A stretch of DNA of 64,000 bases, taken from contig CAXUDB010000002.1 in the NCBI GenBank assembly GCA_964249755.1, positions 930,001 through 994,000 of the forward strand, read 5' to 3'. A program made the position numbers and the translations under genes. The stretch comes from Ilyomonas sp964249755 (GTDB lineage: Bacteria > Bacteroidota > Bacteroidia > Chitinophagales > Chitinophagaceae). Every line of letters starts with the position of its first letter. Position 1 is the first letter of the stretch. Below the pieces are notes generated by a model that had not been told where the DNA came from, made no database searches, and worked only from the letters and a program-made list of their open reading frames with translations. This document shows positions 42,114 through 50,500 of the stretch, piece after piece.

Positions 42114-43943
42114 ATGAATAACCTATATCAGCCCGTAGGAGCCTTTTATTGTGAAGGTAATTGTGATTTTACCGTGTGGGCACCCCTTAGAAAAGCCATT
42201 CAGCTCCTTACTTCGCATCCCATTTCAGAAGAACATCCATTGCAAAAAGATGAAGCGGGATATTGGAAAATTTCACTGCAAAACATTCCGCCAGGATTGC
42301 GCTATTCTTACTGCATCGACAACGACATTGTGCATCCTGATCCTGCATCTGTGTCGCAGCCGGAAGGCGTGCATGAAGCTTCCGAAGTAATTGACCGCCG
42401 CTTCAGCTGGACGGATGATGAGTGGGAAGGAGTGCCGTTGGAAGATATGATTTTCTATGAAATCCACACCGGCACTTTCACTCCCGAACAATCGTTTGAA
42501 GGCATCACTGCGAAGCTGGATTATTTAAAAGATTTAGGCATAAACGCTATTGAAATCATGCCTGTAGCCCAGTTTCCCGGCGGAAGCAATTGGGGTTATG
42601 ATGGCGTCTATCCCTTTGCAGTACAAAATTCATACGGCGGTGCTGATGGGTTGAAGCGCCTGGTGAATGCGGCTCACGGAAAGGGTATAGCAGTTGTGCT
42701 CGATGTAGTGTACAATCACATGGGGCCCGAGGGCGGTTATCTTGGTGAGTACGCACCATATTACACATCAAAGTACAAAACGCCCTGGGGCGATGCCCTG
42801 AACTTTGACGATGAATACAGTGATGGCGTTCGAAATTATTTCTTACAAAACGCCCTCATGTGGCTGGATGAATATCATATTGACGGACTGCGTATGGATG
42901 CAGTTCACGCCATTGTAGACACGGGCGCAAAGCACTTCACGCAGTTCCTGCAGCAACACGTGAACGATCTTGAGAAGAAGACAGGGAAGAAGAAAGTATT
43001 GATTGCTGAACTTGATTTGAACAATCCTCGTTACATCAGTCCGCAAAGCAGAGGCGGATATGGATTGGATGGTCAATGGAATGATGAATTTCACCATGCG
43101 CTGCATGCAGTACTAACAGGCGAAACAAACGGTTATTATGAAGACTTCGGCAAGCTCTCTCACCTTGAAAAAGCGTTTCGCGATACATACGTTTATAACG
43201 GAAATTATTCAGCATACCGCAAGCGGTTGTTTGGCGAGAAAGCAGATAAAAATCCTTACAGTCAGTTTGTTGTTTTCTCTCAGAACCACGACCAGATCGG
43301 AAATCGTTTTTTGGGCGAACGCCTAAGTACATTAGTATCTTTTGAGGCGCTGAAATTAATAGCCGCTACGGTTCTGTTATCTCCTTATGTTCCATTACTG
43401 TTTATGGGTGAAGAATGGGGAGAAACCGCGCCCTTTCTTTATTTCACCAGCCATTCTAATCCCGGCCTAATCGAAAACGTTATTGAAGGAAGGAAAAAAG
43501 AATTCGCCCACTTCTTGTCCAAAGGCGAGTTTCATGATCCGCAATCGGCAGAAACGTTTCAGCAATCGAGCCTATCGTGGAGTAAGAGAGAAGACAACCA
43601 AACTGTAATGCTACAGTTTTATAAACACCTCATTCATATAAGAAAAACGTGCAAAGCCTTACAGGGAAAGGCACGCAGCGATATGAAAGTATATTCTTCA
43701 GAAGATGATATATTGATGATCGAGAGAAACAACGGGGATGACAGTGTGCTGATAGTGTTGAATTTTAATAATGAGAAAGCGAACGGTTGTATCCCGGTTG
43801 CAGCCACACTTCAGAAAATATTTGATTCATCTGCTTCGCAATGGAATGGCTATGGTGAGATCACGCCTCAGTATATTCAGTCCGGAGAATCGTTTCCTTT
43901 GCAGCCTATAACGGCAGTTATTTTTGAACTAAAAAAGGCATAA
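42114..43943 (+). CDS. treZ: Malto-oligosyltrehalose trehalohydrolase
   Basis: 609 residues, GH13. It releases trehalose from maltooligosyl trehalose made by TreY, in the cytosol. An N-terminal beta-sandwich (about 10-100, FTVWAPLRKAIQLL) precedes the catalytic barrel: DVVYNHMGPEG (197-207), nucleophile Asp262 in IDGLRMDAVHAI, acid/base Glu299 in VLIAELDLN, and QNHDQIGNR as region IV. FMGEEWGETAPFLYFTSH near residue 435 is a TreZ hallmark. The treY start is 7 bp after its stop, so the two form an operon. No TreX/GlgX debranching enzyme lies next to them. Confidence 0.94.
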   Translation: MNNLYQPVGAFYCEGNCDFTVWAPLRKAIQLLTSHPISEEHPLQKDEAGYWKISLQNIPPGLRYSYCIDNDIVHPDPASVSQPEGVHEASEVIDRRFSWTDDEWEGVPLEDMIFYEIHTGTFTPEQSFEGITAKLDYLKDLGINAIEIMPVAQFPGGSNWGYDGVYPFAVQNSYGGADGLKRLVNAAHGKGIAVVLDVVYNHMGPEGGYLGEYAPYYTSKYKTPWGDALNFDDEYSDGVRNYFLQNALMWLDEYHIDGLRMDAVHAIVDTGAKHFTQFLQQHVNDLEKKTGKKKVLIAELDLNNPRYISPQSRGGYGLDGQWNDEFHHALHAVLTGETNGYYEDFGKLSHLEKAFRDTYVYNGNYSAYRKRLFGEKADKNPYSQFVVFSQNHDQIGNRFLGERLSTLVSFEALKLIAATVLLSPYVPLLFMGEEWGETAPFLYFTSHSNPGLIENVIEGRKKEFAHFLSKGEFHDPQSAETFQQSSLSWSKREDNQTVMLQFYKHLIHIRKTCKALQGKARSDMKVYSSEDDILMIERNNGDDSVLIVLNFNNEKANGCIPVAATLQKIFDSSASQWNGYGEITPQYIQSGESFPLQPITAVIFELKKA

Positions 43944-43950
43944 CAAAATT

Positions 43951-46608
43951 ATGTATTTCCCCTCTGCTACTTATCGGGTTCAGTTGAATAGTTCTTATAC
44001 TTTATCTCAATTAAAAGACCTGGTTAATTACCTGCACAAGCTTGGTGTTTCTACCATTTACGCATCGCCCATCACAGCGGCGATGAAGGGAAGCACACAT
44101 GGCTACGATGTATGCGATCCAAACCACATCAACGCAGAAATCGGAACTGAAGATGAATTTGTTCAGCTCGCTGAAGTGTTAGCGCAAAAAAGCATGGGTT
44201 GGCTTCAGGATATTGTGCCGAATCACATGGCATTCATTACCGGTAACGAGCGTGTGTTTGATGTGATGGAACGAGGCGAACATTCGCCTTACTATCGCTA
44301 TTTCGATATAGATTGGAATCACTACGACCCGCTTTATAAAGGCAAGCTGATGGTCCCGTTTATCGGTAAGCATTTGGAAGATGCTATCAACGAAAATGAG
44401 ATACAGATCAAGTTTGATGATAATGGTTTTCACGTGGCTTACTTCGATACTTTGTATCCGCTGTCAGCAACCGCTCTGCCGTTTATTTTTTCGTTACTAC
44501 ATGAAGAAAATTTGCATTCGGCAACGAACCTTTTATTGGATGTTGTTGATGCTGACTTAACAGCGTGGAAGAACGCGAAAAAGGAATGGTTATCCGCTAT
44601 TAAAATTGAAGAAAATACCATTGAAACTGTTCTTCTCAAACTCAATAAAGACAAGGCTTTTTTGCAGCAAGTGTTGGATCTACAGCCTTACCGGCTCACT
44701 TGGTTTGCAGTCACCGAAAGCGAGATAGATTTCAGGCGGTTCTTCACTGTAAACCAATTGCTTTGCGTGCGAATGGAAGAAGAGAACGTGTTTAGCGATT
44801 ATCATCAGCTTATACTGCGGCTCTATCAAAGCGGATTCATTCAGGGGTTGCGCATAGACCATATTGATGGTTTGTACAAACCGCAACAGTACATATCGAG
44901 GCTGCGAGAAACATTCGGAGAAAACTGTTATCTCATAGCAGAAAAAATATTAGAATACAACGAAGACATTGCAAAGGACTGGAATCTGCAGGGCACAAGC
45001 GGGTACGAGTTTTTGTCGTTTACCAATCAACTTTTAACAGATAAAAAAGGAGCAGAAAAATTGCTGCACTTTTATAAAGATTGGCAGTCGCAAACACTAG
45101 CGTATGCGGATATGGTATTTGAGAAGAAACACCATTTTTTACAGTCACAAATGGGTGGCGAATGGGAGAACTTATTACACCTTATAGAAAGCTTATCACT
45201 TTTCGCCGGTACTAATTACGACAGAGATAATTTAAAAAAAGCATTGGGCGTTTTGATGGCCTCATTTCCGGTGTATCGTATCTATCCTGATAAGTATCCG
45301 TTGGAAGAAGAAGCCCTGTTTGTTGTAAAGAAAACCTGGGCAATAGCCGAAAAGAAAATAGAAGATGCAGCGCATGAACTAAACTTGTTGAAAACGGTAT
45401 TTTATGCAGACGGAACGGCGCCGGAAGATGAGAACAAACTGCTCTTTCTAATGCGACTCATGCAGTTTACCGGGCCATTAGCAGCGAAAGGAGTAGAGGA
45501 CACAACATTTTATGTTTACAACCCACTCATATCTCACAATGAAGTAGGTGATTCGCCTTCACAGCTTGGTATTACAGTGGAAGAGTTCCACAATAAAATG
45601 AAGAGCCGGCAGAAAAACAATCCATATTCTCTCAGCAGTACTTCTACACACGACACCAAGCGGGGAGAAGATGGCAGGATGCGCATCAATGCGGTAGCGG
45701 CAATGGCGGAGGAATGGATACAAAAAGTGAATAGCTGGCGCGATATGAATGCTTCTTTAAAGAAGACGCTTAACGGCAAGCCGGCACCCAGCGCCAACGA
45801 TGAATATTTTATTTACCAATCGCTTATCGGCGCTTTCCCGGAAGACCTTAAGATAACAGATAGCTTCAAAGAGCGCACGCATGCATTTCTGGATAAAGCT
45901 TTGCGTGAAGCCAAAGTAGAAACGACGTATGCAAATCCGCATGCTGACTATGAAGAAGCCTGTCATCAATTTGTAGATGAGTTGTTGGCTGAACAAAGCC
46001 CTTTCATAAAAAGCTTTGTTCCATTTTTGAAAGAAGTGCTCGACTTGTCAACGCTTTATTCCCTGGCGCAAACAGTTATCAAAATCACCGCACCGGGTAT
46101 TCCTGATATCTATCAGGGTTGCGAATTGTGGGACATTAGTTATGTGGATCCTGACAACCGGCGCCCGGTTGATTATGAATGCCGAAAGAACAAACTGGAT
46201 AACATTATAAACTTAGAACAGCAAAGTATTGAGGCAGTTCTTTCATACGTAAAAACGCAAAAAAAAGAAGCAGGGCAAAAGTTGTATGTCACTTATAAAA
46301 CGCTCAACCTGCGGCGTAATTATAACAACCTGTTTCTGGAAGGCGAATACTTGCCTTTGCCTACAAACAATGCTGAATTAATGGCATATGCGAGACGAAA
46401 AGAAAACCGTTGGATAGTGGTCGTGATTCCATTTACCAATACCGTTTTGGAGCAAACGGATCTAACTGTTCAGTTGCCGCCGGATGCACCTAACGGATGG
46501 CAAAACATATTTACAAATGACACCTTAATGAGCGATAACATTGCACTTCCTGTTTCCGCTATGCTGCAAGCTTTTCCGGTAGCTGTGCTGCTGTCTCAAA
46601 CTGTTTGA
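43951..46608 (+). CDS. treY: Malto-oligosyltrehalose synthase
   Basis: 885 residues, GH13 subfamily of intramolecular transglycosylases. It turns the reducing-end alpha-1,4 link of maltodextrin into an alpha,alpha-1,1 link, preparing the substrate for TreZ. Seen: the start FPSATYRVQLNSSYTLSQL, YASPITAAMKGSTHGYDV, WLQDIVPNHMAF, the nucleophile region LRIDHIDGLYKP, YLIAEKILEYNE with the acid/base, the TSTHDTKRGEDGRMRI block, and the late GIPDIYQGCELWDISYVDPDNRRPVDY. Full length. Cotranscribed with treZ. Confidence 0.95.
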   Translation: MYFPSATYRVQLNSSYTLSQLKDLVNYLHKLGVSTIYASPITAAMKGSTHGYDVCDPNHINAEIGTEDEFVQLAEVLAQKSMGWLQDIVPNHMAFITGNERVFDVMERGEHSPYYRYFDIDWNHYDPLYKGKLMVPFIGKHLEDAINENEIQIKFDDNGFHVAYFDTLYPLSATALPFIFSLLHEENLHSATNLLLDVVDADLTAWKNAKKEWLSAIKIEENTIETVLLKLNKDKAFLQQVLDLQPYRLTWFAVTESEIDFRRFFTVNQLLCVRMEEENVFSDYHQLILRLYQSGFIQGLRIDHIDGLYKPQQYISRLRETFGENCYLIAEKILEYNEDIAKDWNLQGTSGYEFLSFTNQLLTDKKGAEKLLHFYKDWQSQTLAYADMVFEKKHHFLQSQMGGEWENLLHLIESLSLFAGTNYDRDNLKKALGVLMASFPVYRIYPDKYPLEEEALFVVKKTWAIAEKKIEDAAHELNLLKTVFYADGTAPEDENKLLFLMRLMQFTGPLAAKGVEDTTFYVYNPLISHNEVGDSPSQLGITVEEFHNKMKSRQKNNPYSLSSTSTHDTKRGEDGRMRINAVAAMAEEWIQKVNSWRDMNASLKKTLNGKPAPSANDEYFIYQSLIGAFPEDLKITDSFKERTHAFLDKALREAKVETTYANPHADYEEACHQFVDELLAEQSPFIKSFVPFLKEVLDLSTLYSLAQTVIKITAPGIPDIYQGCELWDISYVDPDNRRPVDYECRKNKLDNIINLEQQSIEAVLSYVKTQKKEAGQKLYVTYKTLNLRRNYNNLFLEGEYLPLPTNNAELMAYARRKENRWIVVVIPFTNTVLEQTDLTVQLPPDAPNGWQNIFTNDTLMSDNIALPVSAMLQAFPVAVLLSQTV

Positions 46609-46629
46609 GAAAGGGGTGCAAAACACTAA

Positions 46630-47334
46630 TTAAAAACGATAGCCGATTCTCGCACCCAACAGAAGGTTAAGACGAACAAAATCTCCCTGTTGCCGGTCAA
46701 GTGAAATAAAGTGAAGTTCTACCGGTTCGACAGGCCACCCGGGTTGTAAACCTTCCGGTTGTTGTTGCAGGCGAATCTTCCTGATGCCGATGCCTGTGTA
46801 AACATTAAAGGCAATGCGTTCTTTAAATAACTGATAACCTAATGCCGCATTGTAAGCCACAACCGTTCGCTTGATGGTTGACTCGTCATAATGGAAAGAG
46901 GTGCCGTTCAAGGTGAGAAAATCATTGGTCTTTAAATAGTGCTGCGGAAAATAAAAAGCCTGAAGCGACACATAGGTATAGCCATCCACAGCTTCCCATC
47001 TTTTTATTCGTTTCAGGTAATATTTTATTTCGAGAGACGACTTGCTGTAGTGATAATGCTGCCGCTCGCTTCTATGATAGTAATAAGATAATGCCGGCAG
47101 TTTTAACCCATAGTCGAGCGCAATAGCAAAGTGAGGTTTTATGTCCTTTTGCAAACCGGCCTGCAAGGTTCCGGTTAATGGATCTACAAGAGCCAGGGGT
47201 TTTATATAACCCTGCCATGTTCTTTGCCGGATGTTCTCTTTTGTGAGAGACATTTCCTGGTAATCATTGTTTTTTGTCTGGGCAAAAAGGAGATAGTTAA
47301 TCAAAAGGAAAACAATCAGTAATAGAAACTTCAT
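46630..47334 (-). CDS. Beta-barrel-like protein of unknown function
   Basis: 234 residues from the ATG at 47334, which directly precedes a signal peptide (MKFLLLIVFLLINYLLFAQ); the open frame extends upstream to 47448 but that part looks non-coding. The mature part has alternating strands rich in Tyr and His (YYYHRSERQHYHYSKSSLEIKYYL) and ends LLLGARIGYRF, a C-terminal barrel signature of outer-membrane proteins. The family resembles small DUF3575-like barrels but I cannot name it. Single gene, convergent to treY. Confidence 0.65.
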   Translation of the reverse strand: MKFLLLIVFLLINYLLFAQTKNNDYQEMSLTKENIRQRTWQGYIKPLALVDPLTGTLQAGLQKDIKPHFAIALDYGLKLPALSYYYHRSERQHYHYSKSSLEIKYYLKRIKRWEAVDGYTYVSLQAFYFPQHYLKTNDFLTLNGTSFHYDESTIKRTVVAYNAALGYQLFKERIAFNVYTGIGIRKIRLQQQPEGLQPGWPVEPVELHFISLDRQQGDFVRLNLLLGARIGYRF

Positions 47335-47488
47335 CCTTTTCTTATTATCTATCCTGAAAACCGAACCAGGTTGATAAAAGTCTTGTAAAGAGTTAGTTGG
47401 TGTATACATCCTGCAAAGATTCAACAGGTTGCGGAAACGCTGTTTCATTTCTTATAAAAAGATCAGCCGGCAAATTGTGATTGTGCTT

Positions 47489-47496
47489 CATCTTTG
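47489..47496 (+). promoter_or_regulatory. -7-like element of the EamA gene
   Basis: CATCTTTG, one base from TAnnTTTG, 9 nt before the ATG at 47506. It overlaps an in-frame TTG at 47494, which argues for the ATG as the true start. Confidence 0.35.
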
Positions 47497-47505
47497 CAAC
47501 CGTTC

Positions 47506-48441
47506 ATGAAGCAGCCAGCCAACGCGCCAATACTACTCATCATCATAGCTTTTGCTATCGTTTACATAGTATGGGGTTCCACTTATTTTTTCATACAAAC
47601 AGCCGAAGATAGCTTTCCTCCCTTCCTGCTGGGAGCGGTGCGCTTTTGGGCTTCGGGCATCCTGCTGATGCTTTGGTGCGCGCTGAAGAAAGAAAAGCTC
47701 TGGAATCCGCGACAGATCTTCCCGGCTTTTGTTACGGGCAACCTGTTGTTGTTTCTTGCCAACGGTTCCATCATTTGGGCAGAGCAGGTGCTGCCCAGTT
47801 CGTTTGTGGCAGTGCTGGTGTCGGCAGTGCCGGTTTGGTTTGTATTGCTCGATGGAAAGAACCGTCGGGCTAACTTCAGCAACGCCAAAATCATCATCGG
47901 TGTGGTAACGGGTTTTGCCGGCGTGGTGCTCTTGTTCAGCCAGAAACTAATGACTCATCTTGCAGGCTCTGACAGTCATTTTCTTTTGATTAACATGCTG
48001 GTGATAGTGACAGGAAATATCTGCTGGGCTATCGGCTCTTTATACTCGCAGGCACACAAGGAAGGCAGCGTGATGGTGGGCGCTGCATGGCAAATGCTGT
48101 TCGCCGCGCTATCGTTTACACTGCTTACTGTTTTTAGTGGAGAGTTTGCCAGGTTTCAGGTTCATGAAGTGTCAACAAAGGCGTGGTTGTCCGTGTTGTA
48201 TCTCGTTACCATGGGTTCGCTGGCGGGTTATAGCGCTTACATCTGGCTACTAAGTGTGCGACCGGCAACACAGGTTAGCACCAACGCTTATGTAAATCCG
48301 GTGGTAGCAGTATTGCTTGGAGCGGTCTTTGGAAGTGAGCTGATTGGCAGCACGCAGCTAATCGCGTTAGCCATTATTTTATCAAGTGTATTTATTATTA
48401 ATTCTGATAAATACAAGCGAAAAAAACGAGTGGATGTATGA
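47506..48441 (+). CDS. EamA-family (DMT) transporter
   Basis: 311 residues with ten hydrophobic segments in two EamA repeats (about 10-145 and 160-305): the first opens with IAFAIVYIVWGSTYFFIQTAEDSFPPFLLGAVRF, the second with LLINMLVIVTGNICWAIGSLYSQ and closes GAVFGSELIGSTQLIALAIILSSVFII. The family lies in the inner membrane and mostly exports amino acids or other metabolites; this one is of the YedA/RhaT-like type and its substrate cannot be told. The start at 47506 is preferred to the TTG at 47494. Its 3' spacer carries a word repeat (48434-48493). Confidence 0.9.
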   Translation: MKQPANAPILLIIIAFAIVYIVWGSTYFFIQTAEDSFPPFLLGAVRFWASGILLMLWCALKKEKLWNPRQIFPAFVTGNLLLFLANGSIIWAEQVLPSSFVAVLVSAVPVWFVLLDGKNRRANFSNAKIIIGVVTGFAGVVLLFSQKLMTHLAGSDSHFLLINMLVIVTGNICWAIGSLYSQAHKEGSVMVGAAWQMLFAALSFTLLTVFSGEFARFQVHEVSTKAWLSVLYLVTMGSLAGYSAYIWLLSVRPATQVSTNAYVNPVVAVLLGAVFGSELIGSTQLIALAIILSSVFIINSDKYKRKKRVDV

Positions 48442-48493
48442 TGTGAATGTTCAATAGACAACCGTGGACAGTCGACCGTCAACCGTAGACATA
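48434..48493. repeat. Word-repeat spacer between EamA and RNase HI genes
   Basis: Contains ATGATGTGAATGTTC followed by variants of one word, ACCGTGGAC, AGTCGACCGTC, AACCGTAGAC, with a near-palindromic core ACAGTCGACCGT; ends ATACG opposite GTATG at the start. It lies between the two convergent stop codons. Confidence 0.5.
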
Positions 48494-48495
48494 CG

Positions 48496-48981
48496 TTACT
48501 CATTACCACCGCTCGCTACTTCCTTTTCATACAATTCATCTATCAGTAACGAACCACTATCTGCGGCAGCGGTTGCTAGTTGGTCGCAGCGATTGTTGTA
48601 GAGATTAGCCGCATGACCTTTTACCCACGTAAACCGAATGGTAAAATCCTTCGCTAACTGCGCATACCGCATCCATAAATCTTTGTTCTTCTTGCCGCCT
48701 TTAAAGTTGGTCTTCAGCCAGGTGGTGAGCCAGCCTTTGGTAACAGCGTTTACAATGTATTGGCTATCGGTATACAACGTGAGTGATAGGTTCTTTCTCT
48801 TCAGCGCCTCCAGCGCCACTATCACAGCCATCAGCTCCATGCGGTTGTTGGTGGTGAGGCGATAACCCGCCGAGAGTTCTTTCTTTTTCTCACCATAAAG
48901 CATTACAATGCCATAACCGCCGCGACCGGGATTGCCACGCGCAGCACCATCTGTATAAATTTGCAAACTACCATCCTGCAT
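48496..48981 (-). CDS. rnhA: Ribonuclease HI
   Basis: 161 residues; cleaves RNA in RNA-DNA hybrids in the cytosol. The four catalytic carboxylates are present: Asp11 (IYTDGAARGNPG), Glu49 (NNRMELMAV), Asp72 (LYTDSQYI) and Asp133 (NNRCDQLA), with the active-site His123 in WVKGHA. The basic handle (TTWLKTNFKGGKKNKDLW) is of the bacterial type. Full length. It follows PhzF with a 16-bp gap, so the two are cotranscribed. Confidence 0.95.
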   Translation of the reverse strand: MQDGSLQIYTDGAARGNPGRGGYGIVMLYGEKKKELSAGYRLTTNNRMELMAVIVALEALKRKNLSLTLYTDSQYIVNAVTKGWLTTWLKTNFKGGKKNKDLWMRYAQLAKDFTIRFTWVKGHAANLYNNRCDQLATAAADSGSLLIDELYEKEVASGGNE

Positions 48982-48997
48982 AGTTCTTCTTCCGCCG

Positions 48998-49789
48998 TTA
49001 TTCTGTAAAAAAACTTCCTTTTAAATACGTCTTTGCTGTGCCACGCATCAGCACGCGGTCTTCTTTCAGCTCGCAGTCTAAGTAGCCTCTGCGTTCGGAA
49101 AGCTGGATGCTTTGCAGGTGCGTTTTGCCTAACCGTTCTGCCCAGTAAGGAATAAGAATGGTGTGTGCCGAACCGGTTACAGGGTCTTCGTCAATGCCGC
49201 TTTGCGGGTAAAAGCAGCGTGCCACTACATTACTTTCGGTGCCAGGTGCCGTGCAGATAACGCCGCGCGCTTTCACGCCAGCAAGGCTTTTAAAATCAGG
49301 TTTCAGTTCTTCTACTTCCTTCTGTGAAGACAACACCACCATCATATCGAAAGAGGTGATAAAAACGGGTGATGGTGCAATGCCCAAACTGCTGAACAAA
49401 CCATCCGGAACATTAGTCAGCGGTTGTGGAGGATTGGCGGGAAAATCAAGCTGGATGCGGTCGTCACCCACGCGGGTGATTGTTAATTCACCACTTAGTG
49501 ATTGAAACCGGATTTCATCCTCCTTATACCCCAACTCGGTAAACAGGATGTGCGCGGTAGCTAATGTGGCGTGTCCGCAAAGTTTCACCTCTACCGTAGG
49601 CGTAAACCAGCGCAGCCGGTAGCCATCCCCTTCGGGAACAAAGAAAGCCGTTTCGCTGAGGTTGTTTTCTTTGGCTAAGGCTTGCATAGTATCGTCGGGC
49701 AACCATTCGGTAAGTGGACAAACTGCAGCGGGATTACCGCCAAATAACCGGCTGGTAAACGCATGAACGATGTATATAGGCAAAAGCAT
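48998..49789 (-). CDS. PhzF-family isomerase
   Basis: 263 residues with the two-lobed diaminopimelate-epimerase-like fold. N-terminal YIVHAFTSRLFGGNPAAVCPL, the proposed catalytic Glu46 in KENNLSETAFF, the RWFTPTVEVKLCGHATLATAH block and the second lobe with DPVTGSAHTILIPYWAERLGK are all typical. The family includes the phenazine isomerase PhzF, but most members act in other, unknown pathways; no phenazine genes are here. Cotranscribed with rnhA. A TATCTTG lies about 20 nt upstream of the start on the minus strand. Confidence 0.9.
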   Translation of the reverse strand: MLLPIYIVHAFTSRLFGGNPAAVCPLTEWLPDDTMQALAKENNLSETAFFVPEGDGYRLRWFTPTVEVKLCGHATLATAHILFTELGYKEDEIRFQSLSGELTITRVGDDRIQLDFPANPPQPLTNVPDGLFSSLGIAPSPVFITSFDMMVVLSSQKEVEELKPDFKSLAGVKARGVICTAPGTESNVVARCFYPQSGIDEDPVTGSAHTILIPYWAERLGKTHLQSIQLSERRGYLDCELKEDRVLMRGTAKTYLKGSFFTE

Positions 49790-50058
49790 GTGTAAGGTTT
49801 TGAGGGCTGCAAGATAGGAATGATTTAGGGGCGCTTTTGCAAAGAGCCGGAAGGCATTCTTAGATGTGCGGTGTGCAATGATAAGAGGTGAGGGGTTAAA
49901 CCAAAGTTGCTGCCTTTTGTTTCAACAGCTGGGAGAACAGCAGGAAAATTGCATCCTATACTGTTTCGCACCTTTTTTGAACAGGTGGAGCTTTATAGCT
50001 GCTCCTTCTTACTATTAAGAATAAAAGCGAAAAACAAATCTTGCAGTACGGTAATTAA
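49790..50058. other. Intergenic region before the cassette-like array
   Basis: No gene is supported. A small hairpin GGAGC/GCTCC occurs near 49988-50006. A GTTAAAC at about 49895-49901 fits the attC core GTTRRRY but has no convincing partner arm. An AT-rich stretch leads into the minisatellite. The PhzF promoter lies at the left end on the minus strand. Confidence 0.35.
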
Positions 50059-50109
50059 AAAAGAGAAAGGAAACTGGAGTTAGGTATTTCAAAATTCATT
50101 TTAGCTAAT

Positions 50110-50316
50110 TTGGAAGACAAAAGAGCTCTTTTGGAAGCCAAAACAGCTAACTTGAGAGAGAAAAGAGCTCACTTGGCGACCAAAACAGCTCATTTGGAAG
50201 CCAAAAGAGCTCTTTTGGAAGAGAAAACAGCTAACATGGCGACGAAAAGAGCTGTTTTGAAAAAGAAAAGAGCTAACATGGAAAAGAAAAGGACTAATTT
50301 CTGTATTGTTTACTAA
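50110..50316 (+). CDS. Possible small coiled-coil protein encoded by a 21-bp minisatellite
   Basis: The frame from TTG at 50110 encodes 68 residues, eight or nine copies of a 7-residue unit K-(R/T)-A-x-(L/M)-x-x, such as KRALLEA, KTANLRE, KRAHLAT, KTAHLEA, and ends with a short tail and a stop. A perfect heptad with Ala and Leu at fixed positions is what a coiled coil needs. The frame is open upstream to 50059 without any ATG, so whether it is translated is uncertain; the DNA repeat itself is certain. It lies directly upstream of a hairpin at 50332-50402 and may be the first unit of the cassette-like array. Confidence 0.4.
   Translation: MEDKRALLEAKTANLREKRAHLATKTAHLEAKRALLEEKTANMATKRAVLKKKRANMEKKRTNFCIVY
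50113..50301 (+). repeat. 21-bp tandem repeat (minisatellite), nine diverged copies
   Basis: Copies start at AAAAGAGCT or AAAACAGCT every 21 bases and continue with (A/C/T)NNTTGG(A/C)(A/G)NNN. The first and second types alternate for the first six copies, so there is a higher-order 42-bp period. There are no spacers, so it is not a CRISPR array. Confidence 0.9.
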
Positions 50317-50331
50317 AGAACGAGATAAAAG

Positions 50332-50402
50332 AACAACAATGAAAATGCGCAAGTTTTTGTATTGGCGCAAGTTTTTAAAACATGCGCATTTTCATTGTTG
50401 TT
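50332..50402. repeat. 20-bp perfect inverted repeat with internal direct repeats
   Basis: 50332-50351 is the exact reverse complement of 50383-50402. Between them is a 31-nt loop, and GCGCAAGTTTTT occurs twice (50347-50358 and 50365-50376). The left arm also aligns with the reverse complement of 50449-50476, so it may be half of a fifth attC-like site. Confidence 0.8.
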
Positions 50403-50500
50403 GATTATAAGCGTATTACAAAAAAATGCGCTTGTTTGGTGGAGTGGAAAGTTGCGTCTATTTTTGAGTTGGTGGCAATTTCAAGACGACATGACAAACT

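Noticed and set aside
42114..46608. A complete treX-treY-treZ operon
   Set aside because: Only treZ and treY are present. The GH13 gene at 2245 is an alpha-glucosidase and not a debranching enzyme.
50113..50301. CRISPR-like repeat array
   Set aside because: The units follow each other without spacers, differ among themselves and encode a heptad. No cas genes are nearby.
50101..50370. Minus-strand frame of 89 residues through the minisatellite
   Set aside because: It is open only because a 21-bp repeat without stops on one strand tends to be open on both. Its product is an (S/C)F-rich repeat without a sensible structure, whereas the plus frame gives a proper heptad.
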